The notes under the pieces were generated by a model. That model was not told the DNA's origin. It did not search any database and saw only the letters and a list, made by a program, of their open reading frames with translations. The position numbers and the translations under genes are program-made. 64,000 bases of DNA from Caballeronia zhejiangensis. GTDB lineage: Bacteria > Pseudomonadota > Gammaproteobacteria > Burkholderiales > Burkholderiaceae. The DNA lies in the NCBI RefSeq assembly GCF_000698575.1, contig NZ_JFHD01000017.1, positions 1-64,000 of the forward strand, read 5' to 3'. This document shows, one piece after another, positions 1 through 9,385 of the stretch (positions within the stretch are counted from its first letter, which is position 1; each line of letters starts with the position of its first letter).

Positions 1-130
1 AACTGCGCGAAGTCCGCGAGCCGCGTGAGGCTCGTGAACCGCGCGAGGCACGCGAAGCACGCGAGCCGCGCGAGCCGCGCGAGGCACGCGAGGCACGCGA
101 ACCGCGTGAAGCGCGCGACCGCAACGCGGA
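1..130 (+). repeat. Degenerate short tandem repeat encoding Arg/Glu/Pro/Ala steps
   Basis: Units of about 9-12 bases of the type GAACCGCGCGAG / GCACGCGAG repeat imperfectly and encode REPREAREP-type sequence in the RNase E tail. Slippage in such units would change tail length in steps of three residues without frameshift. Confidence 0.6.
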
Positions 131-1328
131 ACGCGCAGCGCGTCCGGAAGCAACCGAACGTCCGGAACGCCGCGAGCGTCCGGATCGTGGCGAACGCGCC
201 GAGCGTGGCGACCGCGCTGAACGAACCGAGCGCGCGGAACGCGGCGAGCGTCGCAAGCCGCAACCGGAAGCCGCCGTCGAGGCGCTGACGCAAGGCGAAA
301 CGGTGCCGTCGGAAATCGTCGAAGCGGCGCAAGCCAATGCGGACGCGCAAGTGGCCGGCATCGATGCGGCATCCGACGCGGCGGCCGCACGTGACGGCGA
401 AGAGCGTCGTCGCCGTCGCCGTGGGCGTCGTGGCGGTCGTCGCGAGCGCGAAGAAGACGGCATGACGGTGAATCACGCGGCGGACGTCGCCGAAGCAGAA
501 GGCGCAGCAGAGAGCACTTCGGCGCAAGCCGGCGTGTTTGATGCGGAAGCCGCGCAGGAAGCGGCTGCACGTCGCGAACCCCGCCCGGCCGCGCCGCAAC
601 CGGTGGAAGCGTCGGTGCAGCAACCGGCCGCTCAGCCGCTCGAAGCGAAGCCGCAAGAGCAAGCGCCCGCCGCTGCGGAGGAAGCGCCGGTCGCCAAGAC
701 TGTTGAGGCCGAGCCTTTCGAACTGAAGGCGCAAACGCCCGAACCGACGAACTTCGATCTCTTCGCCAAGCCCGCTCCGGCACCGGAGGTCGAGAATCCG
801 TTCGGTCCGGAGCCGAAGGTCGCCGAGACGAAATTGGCCGATCCGTTCGCACCCGCGTCCGCGCCGGTCGCATCCGAAGGGCCGAAGCCCGTGGAAACGG
901 CGCCGACGCCCGTCGAGCCGGTCGCGGCCGAGCCTGCCGAAGTCGCCGAGCCGGTGAAGACCGCCGCTGTCGCATCGACGCCCGAAGCGACGGCCGTCGA
1001 GCCAGTGAAGCCGGTCGAGATCGCGCAAGCGCAGACGCAAGCGCCGGTCTTCGCGCCGGAGCCTGTCGCAGTCGTCGACGAGCCGGTGAAAGTCGCTGCG
1101 CCCGCCGCGCCTGCAACGTCGACGCCGATCGCCGTCGACACCCTTCAGCCGATGCTGGAGCGTGCGGGCCTCGTCTGGGTGAACACCGACGAAGGCAAGC
1201 TGCGCGAAGCCAATGCCGCCGCCGCACGCGAGCCGGCTGCGGTGCGCGTGCCGCGCGAACGCAAGGCACTTCCGCCGGCCGACACCGCGCCCATGCAGCA
1301 AGTGGAAACCAGCAAGCAGGCCCACTAA
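1..1328 (+). CDS. rne: Ribonuclease E, C-terminal part (5' truncated by window edge)
   Basis: This is the non-catalytic C-terminal half of RNase E, the endonuclease that starts mRNA decay and processes rRNA and tRNA; the tail normally binds RNA and scaffolds degradosome partners. The frame is open from base 3 with no start, so the gene begins outside the window. The first 90 residues are almost pure Arg/Glu/Pro/Ala in R-E-P-R-E-A-R-E steps, followed by an Arg cluster (RRRRRRGRRGGRRERE) and a long Ala/Pro/Glu/Val-rich stretch. It ends in an ordinary-composition block with RAGLVWVNTDEGKLREA, typical of the extreme C-terminus of Burkholderia RNase E. No S1 or catalytic domain is visible because it lies upstream. 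A strong terminator follows. The call rests on composition, the C-terminal motif and the moaA neighbour. Confidence 0.88.
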   Translation, partial: LREVREPREAREPREAREAREPREPREAREAREPREARDRNAERAARPEATERPERRERPDRGERAERGDRAERTERAERGERRKPQPEAAVEALTQGETVPSEIVEAAQANADAQVAGIDAASDAAAARDGEERRRRRRGRRGGRREREEDGMTVNHAADVAEAEGAAESTSAQAGVFDAEAAQEAAARREPRPAAPQPVEASVQQPAAQPLEAKPQEQAPAAAEEAPVAKTVEAEPFELKAQTPEPTNFDLFAKPAPAPEVENPFGPEPKVAETKLADPFAPASAPVASEGPKPVETAPTPVEPVAAEPAEVAEPVKTAAVASTPEATAVEPVKPVEIAQAQTQAPVFAPEPVAVVDEPVKVAAPAAPATSTPIAVDTLQPMLERAGLVWVNTDEGKLREANAAAAREPAAVRVPRERKALPPADTAPMQQVETSKQAH

Positions 1329-1370
1329 GCGCGCGCGTCCCGTTCACTCCGGTGAACGGGCAAAAGCCAG

Positions 1371-1405
1371 AAACGCCATCGATCCCCGATCGATGGCGTT
1401 TTTTT
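1371..1405 (+). terminator. Rho-independent terminator of rne
   Basis: A 14-bp perfect stem (1371-1384 with 1388-1401, reading AAACGCCATCGATC) with a three-base loop runs into a T tract. A second hairpin, CCCGTTCAC / GTGAACGGG (1339-1360), lies just after the rne stop codon. Confidence 0.9.
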
Positions 1406-1542
1406 GCGTCGTAAAACGGCTGAACCGAGGGAAAACCGCGACTCCGTGGCAGTGCGTCCCGATGTCCCGCTTCCGTTAGAATGGAACGATCCAACCATTA
1501 TTCGAACAAGGCCGAAGCGGCCGAGCCGAGCCCCGAGTCATC

Positions 1543-2649
1543 ATGCCCCGACGCATCATTCCTCTCGCCGATGTCAGCGCGATCCCGGATTTCTCCGGCG
1601 CCGCGACATCGCCGTCCGGGCTGCTCACGGACACGCTCGCGCGCCCATTGCGGGATTTGCGCATTTCCGTGACAGATCGCTGCAACTTTCGCTGCGTGTA
1701 CTGCATGCCACGCGAAGTGTTCGATAAGGATTACCAGTTTCTCCCGCACGCCGCCCTGCTCTCGTTCGAGGAAATCGAGCGCCTCGCGCGCGTATTCGTC
1801 GCGCATGGCGTGGAAAAGATTCGCCTTACGGGCGGCGAGCCGCTTCTGCGCAAGAACATCGAATTCCTGATCGAGCGGCTCGCGCTGTTGCGCACGCCGG
1901 AAGGCCGCCCGCTCGATCTGACGCTCACGACGAACGGCTCGCTCCTCGCGCGCAAGGCGAAGTCGCTGAAGGACGCGGGTTTGTCGCGCGTCACAGTGAG
2001 CCTCGATGCGCTCGACGACGCCCTCTTTCGCCGCATGAACGATGCCGATTTCGCGGTCGCCGACGTGCTGAACGGCATCGAGACGGCGCAAGCCGCCGGG
2101 CTCGCTCCGATCAAGGTGAACATGGTCGTGAAGCGCGGCACGAACGATCAGGAAATCGTCCCGATGGCGCGCCATTTCAAAGGCAGCGGCGCGGTTCTGC
2201 GTTTCATCGAATATATGGATGTCGGCGCGTCGAACGGCTGGAACATGAGCGAAGTGCTGCCTTCGGTGCAAGTGGTCGAACGCATCGACGCGCACTTTCC
2301 GCTGGAACCGCTCGAAGCCCACACGGCCGCGGAAACGGCGCAGCGCTGGGGCTATCGCGACGGCAGCGGTGAAATCGGCGTGATTTCGAGCGTCACACGC
2401 GCGTTTTGCGACTCGTGCACGCGTGCCCGGCTCTCGACGGAAGGCAAGCTGTATCTGTGTCTCTTCGCGGTTTCCGGCCACGACCTGCGCGGACTGATCC
2501 GCAGCGGCGCGGGCGACGACGAAGTCGCCACAGCCATCGCGCGAATCTGGGAGGCGCGCGGCGACCGGTATTCGCAATTGCGCGGCAGCGCATCGGCGCC
2601 ATCTCGCGACGATGCACGTCGCGTCGAGATGTCGTACATCGGCGGCTGA
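1543..2649 (+). CDS. moaA: GTP 3',8-cyclase MoaA
   Basis: Radical SAM enzyme that, with MoaC, converts GTP to cyclic pyranopterin monophosphate, the first step of molybdenum cofactor synthesis. The 368 residues show the radical SAM cluster Cys47-x3-Cys51-x2-Cys54, the GGEP SAM motif (97-100), the second C-terminal 4Fe-4S cluster Cys289-x2-Cys292-x13-Cys306, and the conserved terminal Gly-Gly. Length is normal for the family, with a slightly extended N-terminus before the first core motif. It is followed immediately by mobA and then moeA, so three Moco genes are collinear. A weak -10-like TAGAAT lies at 1477-1482. Confidence 0.97.
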   Translation: MPRRIIPLADVSAIPDFSGAATSPSGLLTDTLARPLRDLRISVTDRCNFRCVYCMPREVFDKDYQFLPHAALLSFEEIERLARVFVAHGVEKIRLTGGEPLLRKNIEFLIERLALLRTPEGRPLDLTLTTNGSLLARKAKSLKDAGLSRVTVSLDALDDALFRRMNDADFAVADVLNGIETAQAAGLAPIKVNMVVKRGTNDQEIVPMARHFKGSGAVLRFIEYMDVGASNGWNMSEVLPSVQVVERIDAHFPLEPLEAHTAAETAQRWGYRDGSGEIGVISSVTRAFCDSCTRARLSTEGKLYLCLFAVSGHDLRGLIRSGAGDDEVATAIARIWEARGDRYSQLRGSASAPSRDDARRVEMSYIGG

Positions 2650-2665
2650 GCGCGGCGGATCGTTC

Positions 2666-3286
2666 GTGCTGAGCGCTCATTCATCGTCCAGCGTCACGGC
2701 GCTCGTGCTCGCGGGCGGACGCGGCTCGCGCATGGGCGGCATCGACAAGGGCATGCAGCCGTTTCGCGGTGAGCCGCTCGCGTTGCACGTGATGCGGCGC
2801 ATCGCGCCTCAGGCGGGCGCGCTTCTGATCAGCGCAAATCGTTCCATCGAAGACTACGCGCGCCTCGGCGCGGCATTCGGCGCGCGCGTTGTCGCGGACG
2901 CGCGCGCGGATTTCCCCGGGCCGCTCGCCGGCATCGCCGCTGCGTTGCGCGTTGCGAGCACCGAATTCGTTCTGACCGCGCCTTGCGACGCCCCTTTCGT
3001 CGACGAACACATCGGCGCCGCGTTGATGCAAGCACTCGACGCGCACGGCGGCGACGTTGCATACGCAGCAACAATCGACGCGTCGGGCGAAGTCATGGCC
3101 CACCCCGTTTTCGCGTTGCTGCGTACATCGCTCGCCGACGACCTGGACGCCTGGCTGGACGCGGGCGAGCGCAAGGTGCGCGCGTGGTACGCGCGCCACA
3201 AGGCGGTGGAAGTCCAATTTCACGACGAACGCGCGTTTTACAATATCAACGATTTACAGCAGCTCGCCGATCTGGAACGCCGCTGA
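2666..3286 (+). CDS. mobA: Molybdenum cofactor guanylyltransferase MobA
   Basis: Transfers GMP from GTP to molybdopterin to make the MGD form of the cofactor used by DMSO-reductase-family enzymes. The N-terminal nucleotide-binding motif LAGGRGSRMGG is intact (about residues 14-24), followed by DKGMQPFRG and the DFPGPLAGI region; 206 residues is the usual size. I chose the GTG at 2666, which is preceded by GGCGGAT and starts just after the moaA stop; an in-frame ATG at 2612 lies inside moaA and would add 18 residues without homology value. The start is therefore uncertain, the function is not. Confidence 0.93.
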   Translation: MLSAHSSSSVTALVLAGGRGSRMGGIDKGMQPFRGEPLALHVMRRIAPQAGALLISANRSIEDYARLGAAFGARVVADARADFPGPLAGIAAALRVASTEFVLTAPCDAPFVDEHIGAALMQALDAHGGDVAYAATIDASGEVMAHPVFALLRTSLADDLDAWLDAGERKVRAWYARHKAVEVQFHDERAFYNINDLQQLADLERR

Positions 3287-3388
3287 CTCGTTCAACCGGC
3301 TGCCCGCTCACATCGCCATTGCGGGCGCTCAACCACCGCGCGGCCACGTGCTGCTTCGCCGGATTCCGGCCGCGATCCACGCCGATTC

Positions 3389-4693
3389 ATGACCACGTCC
3401 AAGGATTTTTCCGCCTGCGTCGCCCACTACGATCCGAATGCGCTGCCCGTTGAAGCCGCGCAGGAAATCGTGCGTCAGTGGGCCATGCCGCGCATGCGGG
3501 ACGCGCAGATCGAGCGCGTGAGCCTGTTCGACGCGCTCGGCCGCGTGCTCGCCGAGGATGTGATCTCGCCCATCGACGTCCCCGCTTACGACAATTCCGC
3601 GATGGACGGCTACGCGTTCGCCGGCGATGTGCTCTCGCGCGGTGGCGATACGGTCGGCTTGTCCGTCGCGGGCACGGCGCTCGCCGGGCGGCCGTTCGAA
3701 GGCGCGCCGGGCGCGGATCAATGCGTGCGGATCATGACGGGCGCGCTCATCCCGGCCGGCTGCGACACGGTCGTGCCGCAGGAGTTCGTCACGCGCGAAG
3801 GCGACGCGATCCGCTTTTCGCCGGCGACGATCCGTGCCGGCCAGAATCGCCGCCTCTCCGGCGAGGATCTCGCGAAAGGCAAGCCGGCGCTGCTCGCGGG
3901 TCGCGTCGTGCGGGCATCGGATCTCGGTTTGCTCGCGTCGCTCGGTATCGGCGAAGTGTCGGTTCGCAGGCGGCTCACCGTCGCCTTCTTTTCGACGGGC
4001 GACGAATTGCGTTCGGTCGGCGAAACGCTGAACCCTGGCAGCCTTTACGACAGTAATCGCTACACGCTCTTCGCAATGCTCAAGCGGCTCGGCGTCGAAA
4101 CCGTCGATCTGGGTATCGTGCGCGACGATCGCGCCTCGCTCGAAAAGGCGCTGCGTCATGCGACCGAAAGCGCCGATGTCGTCATCAGTTCGGGCGGCGT
4201 GTCGGTTGGCGATGCGGACTTCACGCGCGCGCTGATGAATTCGCTCGGCGACGTCGCCTTCTGGAAGATCGCGATGCGCCCCGGCCGCCCGCTGGCATTC
4301 GGCCGGCTGTGGTCGGGCGAGCGCCCGGGCACGGGCGAGTCGGCGCTCTTCTTCGGGTTGCCGGGGAACCCGGTCGCCGTAATGGCGACGTTCTACTTCA
4401 TCGTGCGCGAGGCGCTTCTGGCGATGTCGGGCGCGATGCGCCAGCCGCTCACCGTCATCCGCGCGCGCGCCGCCGAGCCGATGAAAAAGCGCGCGGGCCG
4501 CACCGAGTTCCAGCGCGGAATCGCGACGCGCGACGACGACGGGCGCTTTCGCGTCGTCACCACCGGTCCGCAGGGTTCCGGCGTGCTGAGTTCGATGAGC
4601 GAAGCGAACTGCTTCATCGTGCTCGAACACGCGCGCGGCGACGTCGAAGCGGGCGACGAAGTCGAAATCGTGCCGTTCGACGGCCTGATCTGA
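3389..4693 (+). CDS. moeA: Molybdopterin molybdenumtransferase MoeA
   Basis: Inserts molybdate into adenylylated molybdopterin, the last shared step of Moco synthesis. The 434 residues follow the MoeA plan: N-terminal region with DALGRVLAEDV and PAYDNSAMDGYA, the linker domain, a central MPT-binding domain with FSTGDEL, SGGVSVGDADF and LPGNPVA, and a C-terminal beta domain. It lies 102 bp after mobA, in the same direction as moaA-mobA. Mog, which supplies its adenylylated substrate, is encoded at 38.4 kb rather than here. Confidence 0.97.
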   Translation: MTTSKDFSACVAHYDPNALPVEAAQEIVRQWAMPRMRDAQIERVSLFDALGRVLAEDVISPIDVPAYDNSAMDGYAFAGDVLSRGGDTVGLSVAGTALAGRPFEGAPGADQCVRIMTGALIPAGCDTVVPQEFVTREGDAIRFSPATIRAGQNRRLSGEDLAKGKPALLAGRVVRASDLGLLASLGIGEVSVRRRLTVAFFSTGDELRSVGETLNPGSLYDSNRYTLFAMLKRLGVETVDLGIVRDDRASLEKALRHATESADVVISSGGVSVGDADFTRALMNSLGDVAFWKIAMRPGRPLAFGRLWSGERPGTGESALFFGLPGNPVAVMATFYFIVREALLAMSGAMRQPLTVIRARAAEPMKKRAGRTEFQRGIATRDDDGRFRVVTTGPQGSGVLSSMSEANCFIVLEHARGDVEAGDEVEIVPFDGLI

Positions 4694-4753
4694 TCCGGCG
4701 CCGCCGCCAGCCGGTACAAACATTCCTACATCGATAGACGGGGCTTTCCTTCC

Positions 4754-5029
4754 ATGAAAAAGCAGATTTCATTCATCGCACCGGGACAGACCGCCAAGGC
4801 GCTGATCCTCGTGTACCTGACTTTCAGCGTGCCCATTGTGCTGCTCGGCGTCGTGGTCGCGTTCGTGCGATACGGCTCGGTGGAAGTGAGCACCGTCACG
4901 AGCGCGCTGCTCCTGAACGCGATTCTCGGTTTCATCCTGCTGTGGATCGCGTGCCACGCGTACAACTGGGTGGCCTCGCGTTTCGGCGGCATCGAGATCG
5001 TGCTCTCCGACGCGCCGGAGGAAGCGTGA
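4754..5029 (+). CDS. Small two-helix membrane protein, unknown function
   Basis: A 91-residue protein with a short polar N-terminus (MKKQISFIAPGQTAKALI) and two hydrophobic segments, about residues 17-38 and 48-70, ending in an acidic tail. The arrangement recalls small DUF3566-type membrane proteins, but I cannot assign a family with certainty. Its stop overlaps the GTG start of the acetyltransferase downstream (GTGA), so the two are translationally coupled. Confidence 0.7.
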   Translation: MKKQISFIAPGQTAKALILVYLTFSVPIVLLGVVVAFVRYGSVEVSTVTSALLLNAILGFILLWIACHAYNWVASRFGGIEIVLSDAPEEA

Positions 5030-5505
5030 GCGCCCCGATCATCCGCGCGGCCTCGCCCGCCGACGTCGCCGCGATCTTCGGCCTGATGTACGAGCTGGCC
5101 GAGTTCGAGAAGCTCACGCATCTGTTCATCGCGACGGAGCAAGGCGTGCATGACGCGCTCTTCGGCGCACGACCGGCCGCTGAAGCGCTCGTCGCGGAAG
5201 TCGAAGGCGAAATCGTCAGCTATGCGCTCTTCTTCCAGAACTTCTCGACCTTCCTCGGCAAGCGCGGCCTGTATCTCGAAGACCTCTACGTGCGTCCTTC
5301 GATGCGCGGCAGCGGCCTCGGGACGCTGATGCTGAAAAAGCTCGCCGCGCTCGCGGTCGAGCGCCAGTGCGGCCGCTTCGAATGGTCGGTGCTGGACTGG
5401 AATCAGAACGCCATCGATTTCTACGAAAAGATGGGCGCGACCGTGCTGCCCGACTGGCGCATCGTGCGCGTGACGGGCGAGCCGCTCGAACGCCTCGCGT
5501 CCTGA
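5026..5505 (+). CDS. GNAT family N-acetyltransferase
   Basis: A 159-residue Gcn5-related acetyltransferase, which moves an acetyl group from acetyl-CoA to an amine. The acetyl-CoA-binding motif A is visible as LYVRPSMRGSGLGTLML (about residues 86-102), followed by motif B with WSVLDWNQNAIDFYEKMGA. The N-terminal MYELAEFEKL and overall layout resemble the diamine/thialysine acetyltransferase (SSAT-like) branch; the substrate is not determined. The GTG start at 5026 overlaps the preceding stop and fits the homologous start (VSAPIIRAAS). Confidence 0.88.
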   Translation: MSAPIIRAASPADVAAIFGLMYELAEFEKLTHLFIATEQGVHDALFGARPAAEALVAEVEGEIVSYALFFQNFSTFLGKRGLYLEDLYVRPSMRGSGLGTLMLKKLAALAVERQCGRFEWSVLDWNQNAIDFYEKMGATVLPDWRIVRVTGEPLERLAS

Positions 5506-5518
5506 ATCGCGTCCTGCA

Positions 5519-6979
5519 TCACGGCTCGTCGTCGCCTTCGGGCGATGACGGATCGCCGAACGCCTCGCCCAACAACCCCGCCGCCTGTTCGCCGGGCAAC
5601 GCCTCGACATCCCGAAGGCGCTTGCCCATCTGCCGCGTGCGCGTCTGCGCCGCTTCGATCGAGCGCGTCACCGTTTCGAGCTGCGACTTTGTTCGCGCCA
5701 GCACTTCGCCGAACTTGCCGAACTCAGTCTTCACCGCGCCGAGCACCTGCCACACTTCGCTGGAACGCTTCTCGATGGCCAGCGTGCGGAAGCCCATCTG
5801 CAGGCTGTTGAGGAGCGCGGTCAGCGTCGTGGGTCCCGCGACGGTCACGCGAAAATCGCGCTGCAACGAATCGCTCAGGCCAGGACGGCGCAAGACTTCC
5901 GCGTAGAGACCTTCGGTCGGCAGGAAGAGCAATGCGAAGTCCGTCGTGTGCGGCGGCGCAACGTACTTCTGCGCGATCGATTTCGCCTCCGCGCGCAAGC
6001 GCCCTTCCAGCGCGCGCGACGCGTCCTCGACACCGGCCGGGTCCGCGCGTTCCTGCGCATCGATCAGACGCTCGTAGTCCTCGCGCGGAAATTTCGCGTC
6101 GATGGGCAGCCACACGGGCGTAGCCACGTCGCCCGGCGCACCCGGCGCGTCGTGCCGGCCAGGCAGCCTGATCGCGAACTCGACGCGTTCGTTGCTCTTC
6201 GGAACCGTCGCGACGTTCTTCGCGTACTGATCGGGCGTGAGCAACTGTTCCAGCAGCGCTTCGAGCTGCACTTCGCCCCAGATGCCGCGCGTCTTGACGT
6301 TGGTCAGTACCTTCTTCAGATCGCCGACACCCGCCGCGAGCGTCTGCATCTCGCCGAGTCCCCGATGCACCTGCTCCAGCCTGTCGGAGACGAGCTTGAA
6401 CGACTCGCCGAGCCGTTGCTCCAGCGTCGCGTGCAACTTTTCGTCGACGGTGCGGCGCATCTCGTCGAGCTTCGTCGCGTTGTTCGCCTCGATGTCCTTC
6501 AGGCGCGCTTCGAGCGTCGCGCGCACTTCGCCGAGCCGCCGCTCGTTCGCTTCGGAAAGCTGCGCGAGATGCAGCGACATGGAATCGGCGAAGCGCTTCA
6601 ACGCGTTGCCCTGATCCTCGCGCGCCTGCTGGCTTTGCTGTGCGAGCTGCTGCGCAAGCGCGTCGAATTGCGCGTTCTGCACGTTCGACGTGCTCGCCAG
6701 TTGCGTCGAAAGCGTCTGATGGAATTGCGCGAAGCCGCTTTGCGATTCCATGCGCGAGACGCGCGCGCTCTCCGCGATATCGCCACGCAAGCCGCGTTCG
6801 AGCCGTTCCTGCGCGCGCGCGTGTGCCTCGCCCATGTCGTTGACGCGATCGGTGAGCGCTTCGAACTCGTCGAAGATGACCGCGTTCGAATTGCGCCGCA
6901 TCGTCATGACGAGCGCGACGAGCGAGACCACCAGCGCGATCGCCAGCACGGCGATCGCGCCAACCAGCAGTTCCATCAT
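5519..6979 (-). CDS. rmuC: DNA recombination protein RmuC
   Basis: RmuC-family protein, a nuclease-like factor limiting recombination between inverted repeats in E. coli. The 486 residues start with one transmembrane helix (about 3-25), then a long coiled coil (about 35-190), then the conserved RmuC domain with the KGVLTNVKTRGIWGEVQLE-like segment and LPIDAKFPREDYERL. The frame stays open far upstream, but the true start is the ATG at 6979 (or 6976), where it overlaps the stop of the dehydrogenase gene. It is the last gene of a probable four-gene operon and ends convergent with the acetyltransferase gene. Confidence 0.93.
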   Translation of the reverse strand: MMELLVGAIAVLAIALVVSLVALVMTMRRNSNAVIFDEFEALTDRVNDMGEAHARAQERLERGLRGDIAESARVSRMESQSGFAQFHQTLSTQLASTSNVQNAQFDALAQQLAQQSQQAREDQGNALKRFADSMSLHLAQLSEANERRLGEVRATLEARLKDIEANNATKLDEMRRTVDEKLHATLEQRLGESFKLVSDRLEQVHRGLGEMQTLAAGVGDLKKVLTNVKTRGIWGEVQLEALLEQLLTPDQYAKNVATVPKSNERVEFAIRLPGRHDAPGAPGDVATPVWLPIDAKFPREDYERLIDAQERADPAGVEDASRALEGRLRAEAKSIAQKYVAPPHTTDFALLFLPTEGLYAEVLRRPGLSDSLQRDFRVTVAGPTTLTALLNSLQMGFRTLAIEKRSSEVWQVLGAVKTEFGKFGEVLARTKSQLETVTRSIEAAQTRTRQMGKRLRDVEALPGEQAAGLLGEAFGDPSSPEGDDEP

Positions 6980-7959
6980 TTCTTCAGTACGTCCGGATTG
7001 ATCGGGTTCGGCGGATTGCCTGCGCGCGGCCCTTCGCCCAGCGCGGCGATGAGATTGTCGGCCGCGAGATTGGCCATCGCGCGGCGCGTGCCTTCGGTCG
7101 CGCTCGCGATATGCGGCGTCAGCACGACGTTGTCGAGCAGCAGGAAATCCGGGTTGAAATTCGGCTCGCCCTCGAACACGTCGATGCCCGCCGCCGCGAT
7201 GCGCTTGTCGCGCAACGCCGCGATCAACGCCGCATCGTCGACGATGCCGCCGCGCGCGATATTCGTCAGCGTCGCCGTCGGCTTCATCAGCGCGAGTTCG
7301 GCCGCGCCGATCGTATGATGGCTTTCCTTCGAGTAAGGCACGACGAGCACGACATGATCCGCGCGCTTGAGCAGATCTTCCTTCGACGCGTACTCGGCAT
7401 TCAGCTCGCGCTCGATTTCCGGCGCGACGCGCGAACGGTTGTGATACATCACGCGCATGTTGAAGCCGGCCGCGCGCCGCGCCAGCGCCTGCCCGATGCG
7501 CCCCATGCCGATCACGCCGAGCGTCGAGCCGTAGACATCGGTGCCGAGGAACGAGTCGAACGACCACTTCTGCCACTTGCCCGCGCGCAGAAAGTGCTCG
7601 GATTCGGTGACGCGACGCGCCGCCGCCATCATCAGCGCCCAGCCGAAATCGGCCGTGGTTTCGTTCAGCACGTTGGGCGTGTTGGCGCCGAGCACCTTGT
7701 GCGCGTCGAACGCCTGCATGTCGAAGTTGTTGTAGCCGACCGCCATGTTCGCAACGACCTTCAGATTCGGCGCGCCCGAAAGCTCTTTCTCGCCGACCAT
7801 CTCGCCCGCCGTGAACGCGCCGTCCTTGTCGGCGAGACGCCGCGCGAACTCTTCCTGCGGGAGCACGTCGCCGAGATTCACATCGACATCGAAATGCTGC
7901 TTCAGTCGCTCGATCACGTCGGGAAAAGTGGGACGCGCTACCAGCACTTTCTTCTTCAT
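6976..7959 (-). CDS. 2-hydroxyacid dehydrogenase (GhrB-like glyoxylate/hydroxypyruvate reductase)
   Basis: NAD(P)-dependent D-2-hydroxyacid dehydrogenase of 327 residues. The Rossmann motif GVIGMGRIGQ is intact, and the catalytic Arg (NIARGGIVDD), Glu (VFEGEP) and His (LTPHIAS) are all present. Similarity of motifs and length point to the glyoxylate/hydroxypyruvate or 2-ketogluconate reductase branch; the substrate is inferred. A good AGGAG ribosome binding site precedes the ATG. It sits 9 bp after the antiporter gene and overlaps rmuC by four bases. Confidence 0.92.
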   Translation of the reverse strand: MKKKVLVARPTFPDVIERLKQHFDVDVNLGDVLPQEEFARRLADKDGAFTAGEMVGEKELSGAPNLKVVANMAVGYNNFDMQAFDAHKVLGANTPNVLNETTADFGWALMMAAARRVTESEHFLRAGKWQKWSFDSFLGTDVYGSTLGVIGMGRIGQALARRAAGFNMRVMYHNRSRVAPEIERELNAEYASKEDLLKRADHVVLVVPYSKESHHTIGAAELALMKPTATLTNIARGGIVDDAALIAALRDKRIAAAGIDVFEGEPNFNPDFLLLDNVVLTPHIASATEGTRRAMANLAADNLIAALGEGPRAGNPPNPINPDVLKK

Positions 7960-7968
7960 CGGTTGCTC

Positions 7969-9381
7969 CTAGAAAAATAGCCAGCCCAGAACGGCGAAAA
8001 GCGGCAAGAGAATCGCGCCCGACCACGCCATGAAACCGAAGAAACTCGGCATGCGTACGCCGCGCGATTCGGCGATCGCCTTCACCATGAAATTCGGCGC
8101 ATTGCCGATATACGTGTTCGCGCCCATGAAGACCGCGCCCGCGGAGATGGCGGCGAGCGTCGTGGCGTCGCTGGTCATGAGCGTGCGTGCGTCGCCGCCC
8201 GCGAGATTGAAGAAGACGAGGTAGGTCGGTGCGTTGTCGAGAAACGACGACAGAAGACCGGTCGCCCAGAAATAGGCGATGTCGACGGGCTTGCCCTGCG
8301 CATCCGACACCGCGTGCACGATGCCCGCGAACGCGCCCGATTCACCCGCGCGCAGGATCGTGATGACCGGCGCGATGGTGATGAAGATCGCCGCGAAGAG
8401 CTTCGCGACTTCCTCGATGGGCGCCCAGTCGAACGCGTTCCCCGCGCGCGCGCTTTTCGGCGTGAGCGCGAGCGATGCGAGCAGCACGGCGACGAGCAGC
8501 ACGTCGCGCACGAGATTCTGCAACTGGACATGCGTGCCGAAGATGTCGAACGTGATGCCGGGTTTCCAGATGCCGCTCATCAGCACGAGCACGACGATCG
8601 CCGCGAGCAGCGCGAAATTGATCTTGCCGTCGATGCCGAGCGGAGGCGTATCCGGCGTCGGGTCGAGAAACGCGGGCCGCGCGTCGTGCCTGCGCCAGTA
8701 GAAACTGTCCAGCACGAAGAACACCGCGAGGAGCACGGCGCAGACGAAGAGCATCGGCAGCGCGAGATGCACGGTAGTCCAGAAGAAGCCGACGCCGTTG
8801 AGAAAGCCGAGAAAAAGCGGCGGATCGCCGAGCGGCGTGAGCGAGCCGCCTGCGTTCGCGACGAGAAAGATGAAGAACACGACGACATGCACGACGTGCT
8901 TGCGATTGTCGTTCGCGCGCAAAAGCGGACGGATCAGCAGCATGGCCGCGCCCGTCGTGCCCATGACGCTCGCGAGCGCGGTGCCGAGCGCGAGCAGTCC
9001 GGTATTGAGATGAGCCGAGCCGTGCAGGTTGCCGCGCACGCAAATGCCGCCCGCGACCGTATACAGCGCTGCGAGCAGAATGATGAACGGCACGTACTCT
9101 TCGAGCATCGCGTGGACGAGCACGCTGCCCGCCGTGCCGACACCGAACGCAAGCCCGAACGGCGCGAGGAACGCGATCGCCCACCCCGCCGCGATCTTGC
9201 CGAAATGGTGATGCCAAACCTTCGGCGCGACGAGCGGAAACACCGCGATGGAAAGCAGGATGCCGACGAACGGTATGCCCCATGTGGCCGGGAGCGTCGC
9301 GCCGTCGGGCGTCGCAGCAGCGGCCGGCGCCGCGATCAGCGCCAGCATCGCGCAAGGCACGTACAAAACCAGACGCCGCAT
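7969..9381 (-). CDS. NhaD-like sodium:proton antiporter
   Basis: Polytopic inner membrane protein of 470 residues with a cleavable-looking N-terminal hydrophobic segment (MRRLVLYVPCAMLALIAAPAAAA) and about 11-13 hydrophobic helices. It carries ion-transporter superfamily signatures such as NAGGSLTPLGDPPLFLGFL and FLDNAPTYLVFFN, seen in NhaD/CitMHS/ArsB-type carriers. Burkholderia relatives are annotated as sodium:proton antiporters; the transported ion is inferred. It begins four bases after the LUD-domain gene and is followed by the hydroxyacid dehydrogenase, so co-transcription is very likely. Confidence 0.85.
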   Translation of the reverse strand: MRRLVLYVPCAMLALIAAPAAAATPDGATLPATWGIPFVGILLSIAVFPLVAPKVWHHHFGKIAAGWAIAFLAPFGLAFGVGTAGSVLVHAMLEEYVPFIILLAALYTVAGGICVRGNLHGSAHLNTGLLALGTALASVMGTTGAAMLLIRPLLRANDNRKHVVHVVVFFIFLVANAGGSLTPLGDPPLFLGFLNGVGFFWTTVHLALPMLFVCAVLLAVFFVLDSFYWRRHDARPAFLDPTPDTPPLGIDGKINFALLAAIVVLVLMSGIWKPGITFDIFGTHVQLQNLVRDVLLVAVLLASLALTPKSARAGNAFDWAPIEEVAKLFAAIFITIAPVITILRAGESGAFAGIVHAVSDAQGKPVDIAYFWATGLLSSFLDNAPTYLVFFNLAGGDARTLMTSDATTLAAISAGAVFMGANTYIGNAPNFMVKAIAESRGVRMPSFFGFMAWSGAILLPLFAVLGWLFF

Positions 9382-9385
9382 TGAC

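Noticed and set aside
25-288. 87-codon frame at the start of the window.
   Set aside because: An alternative frame of the rne tail; the frame beginning at base 3 joins seamlessly to the RNase E sequence downstream.
5519-8026. An 835-codon frame extending rmuC upstream through the dehydrogenase.
   Set aside because: The RmuC N-terminal helix begins at 6979, and the upstream part is an antisense-like Arg-rich shadow of the dehydrogenase gene in another frame.
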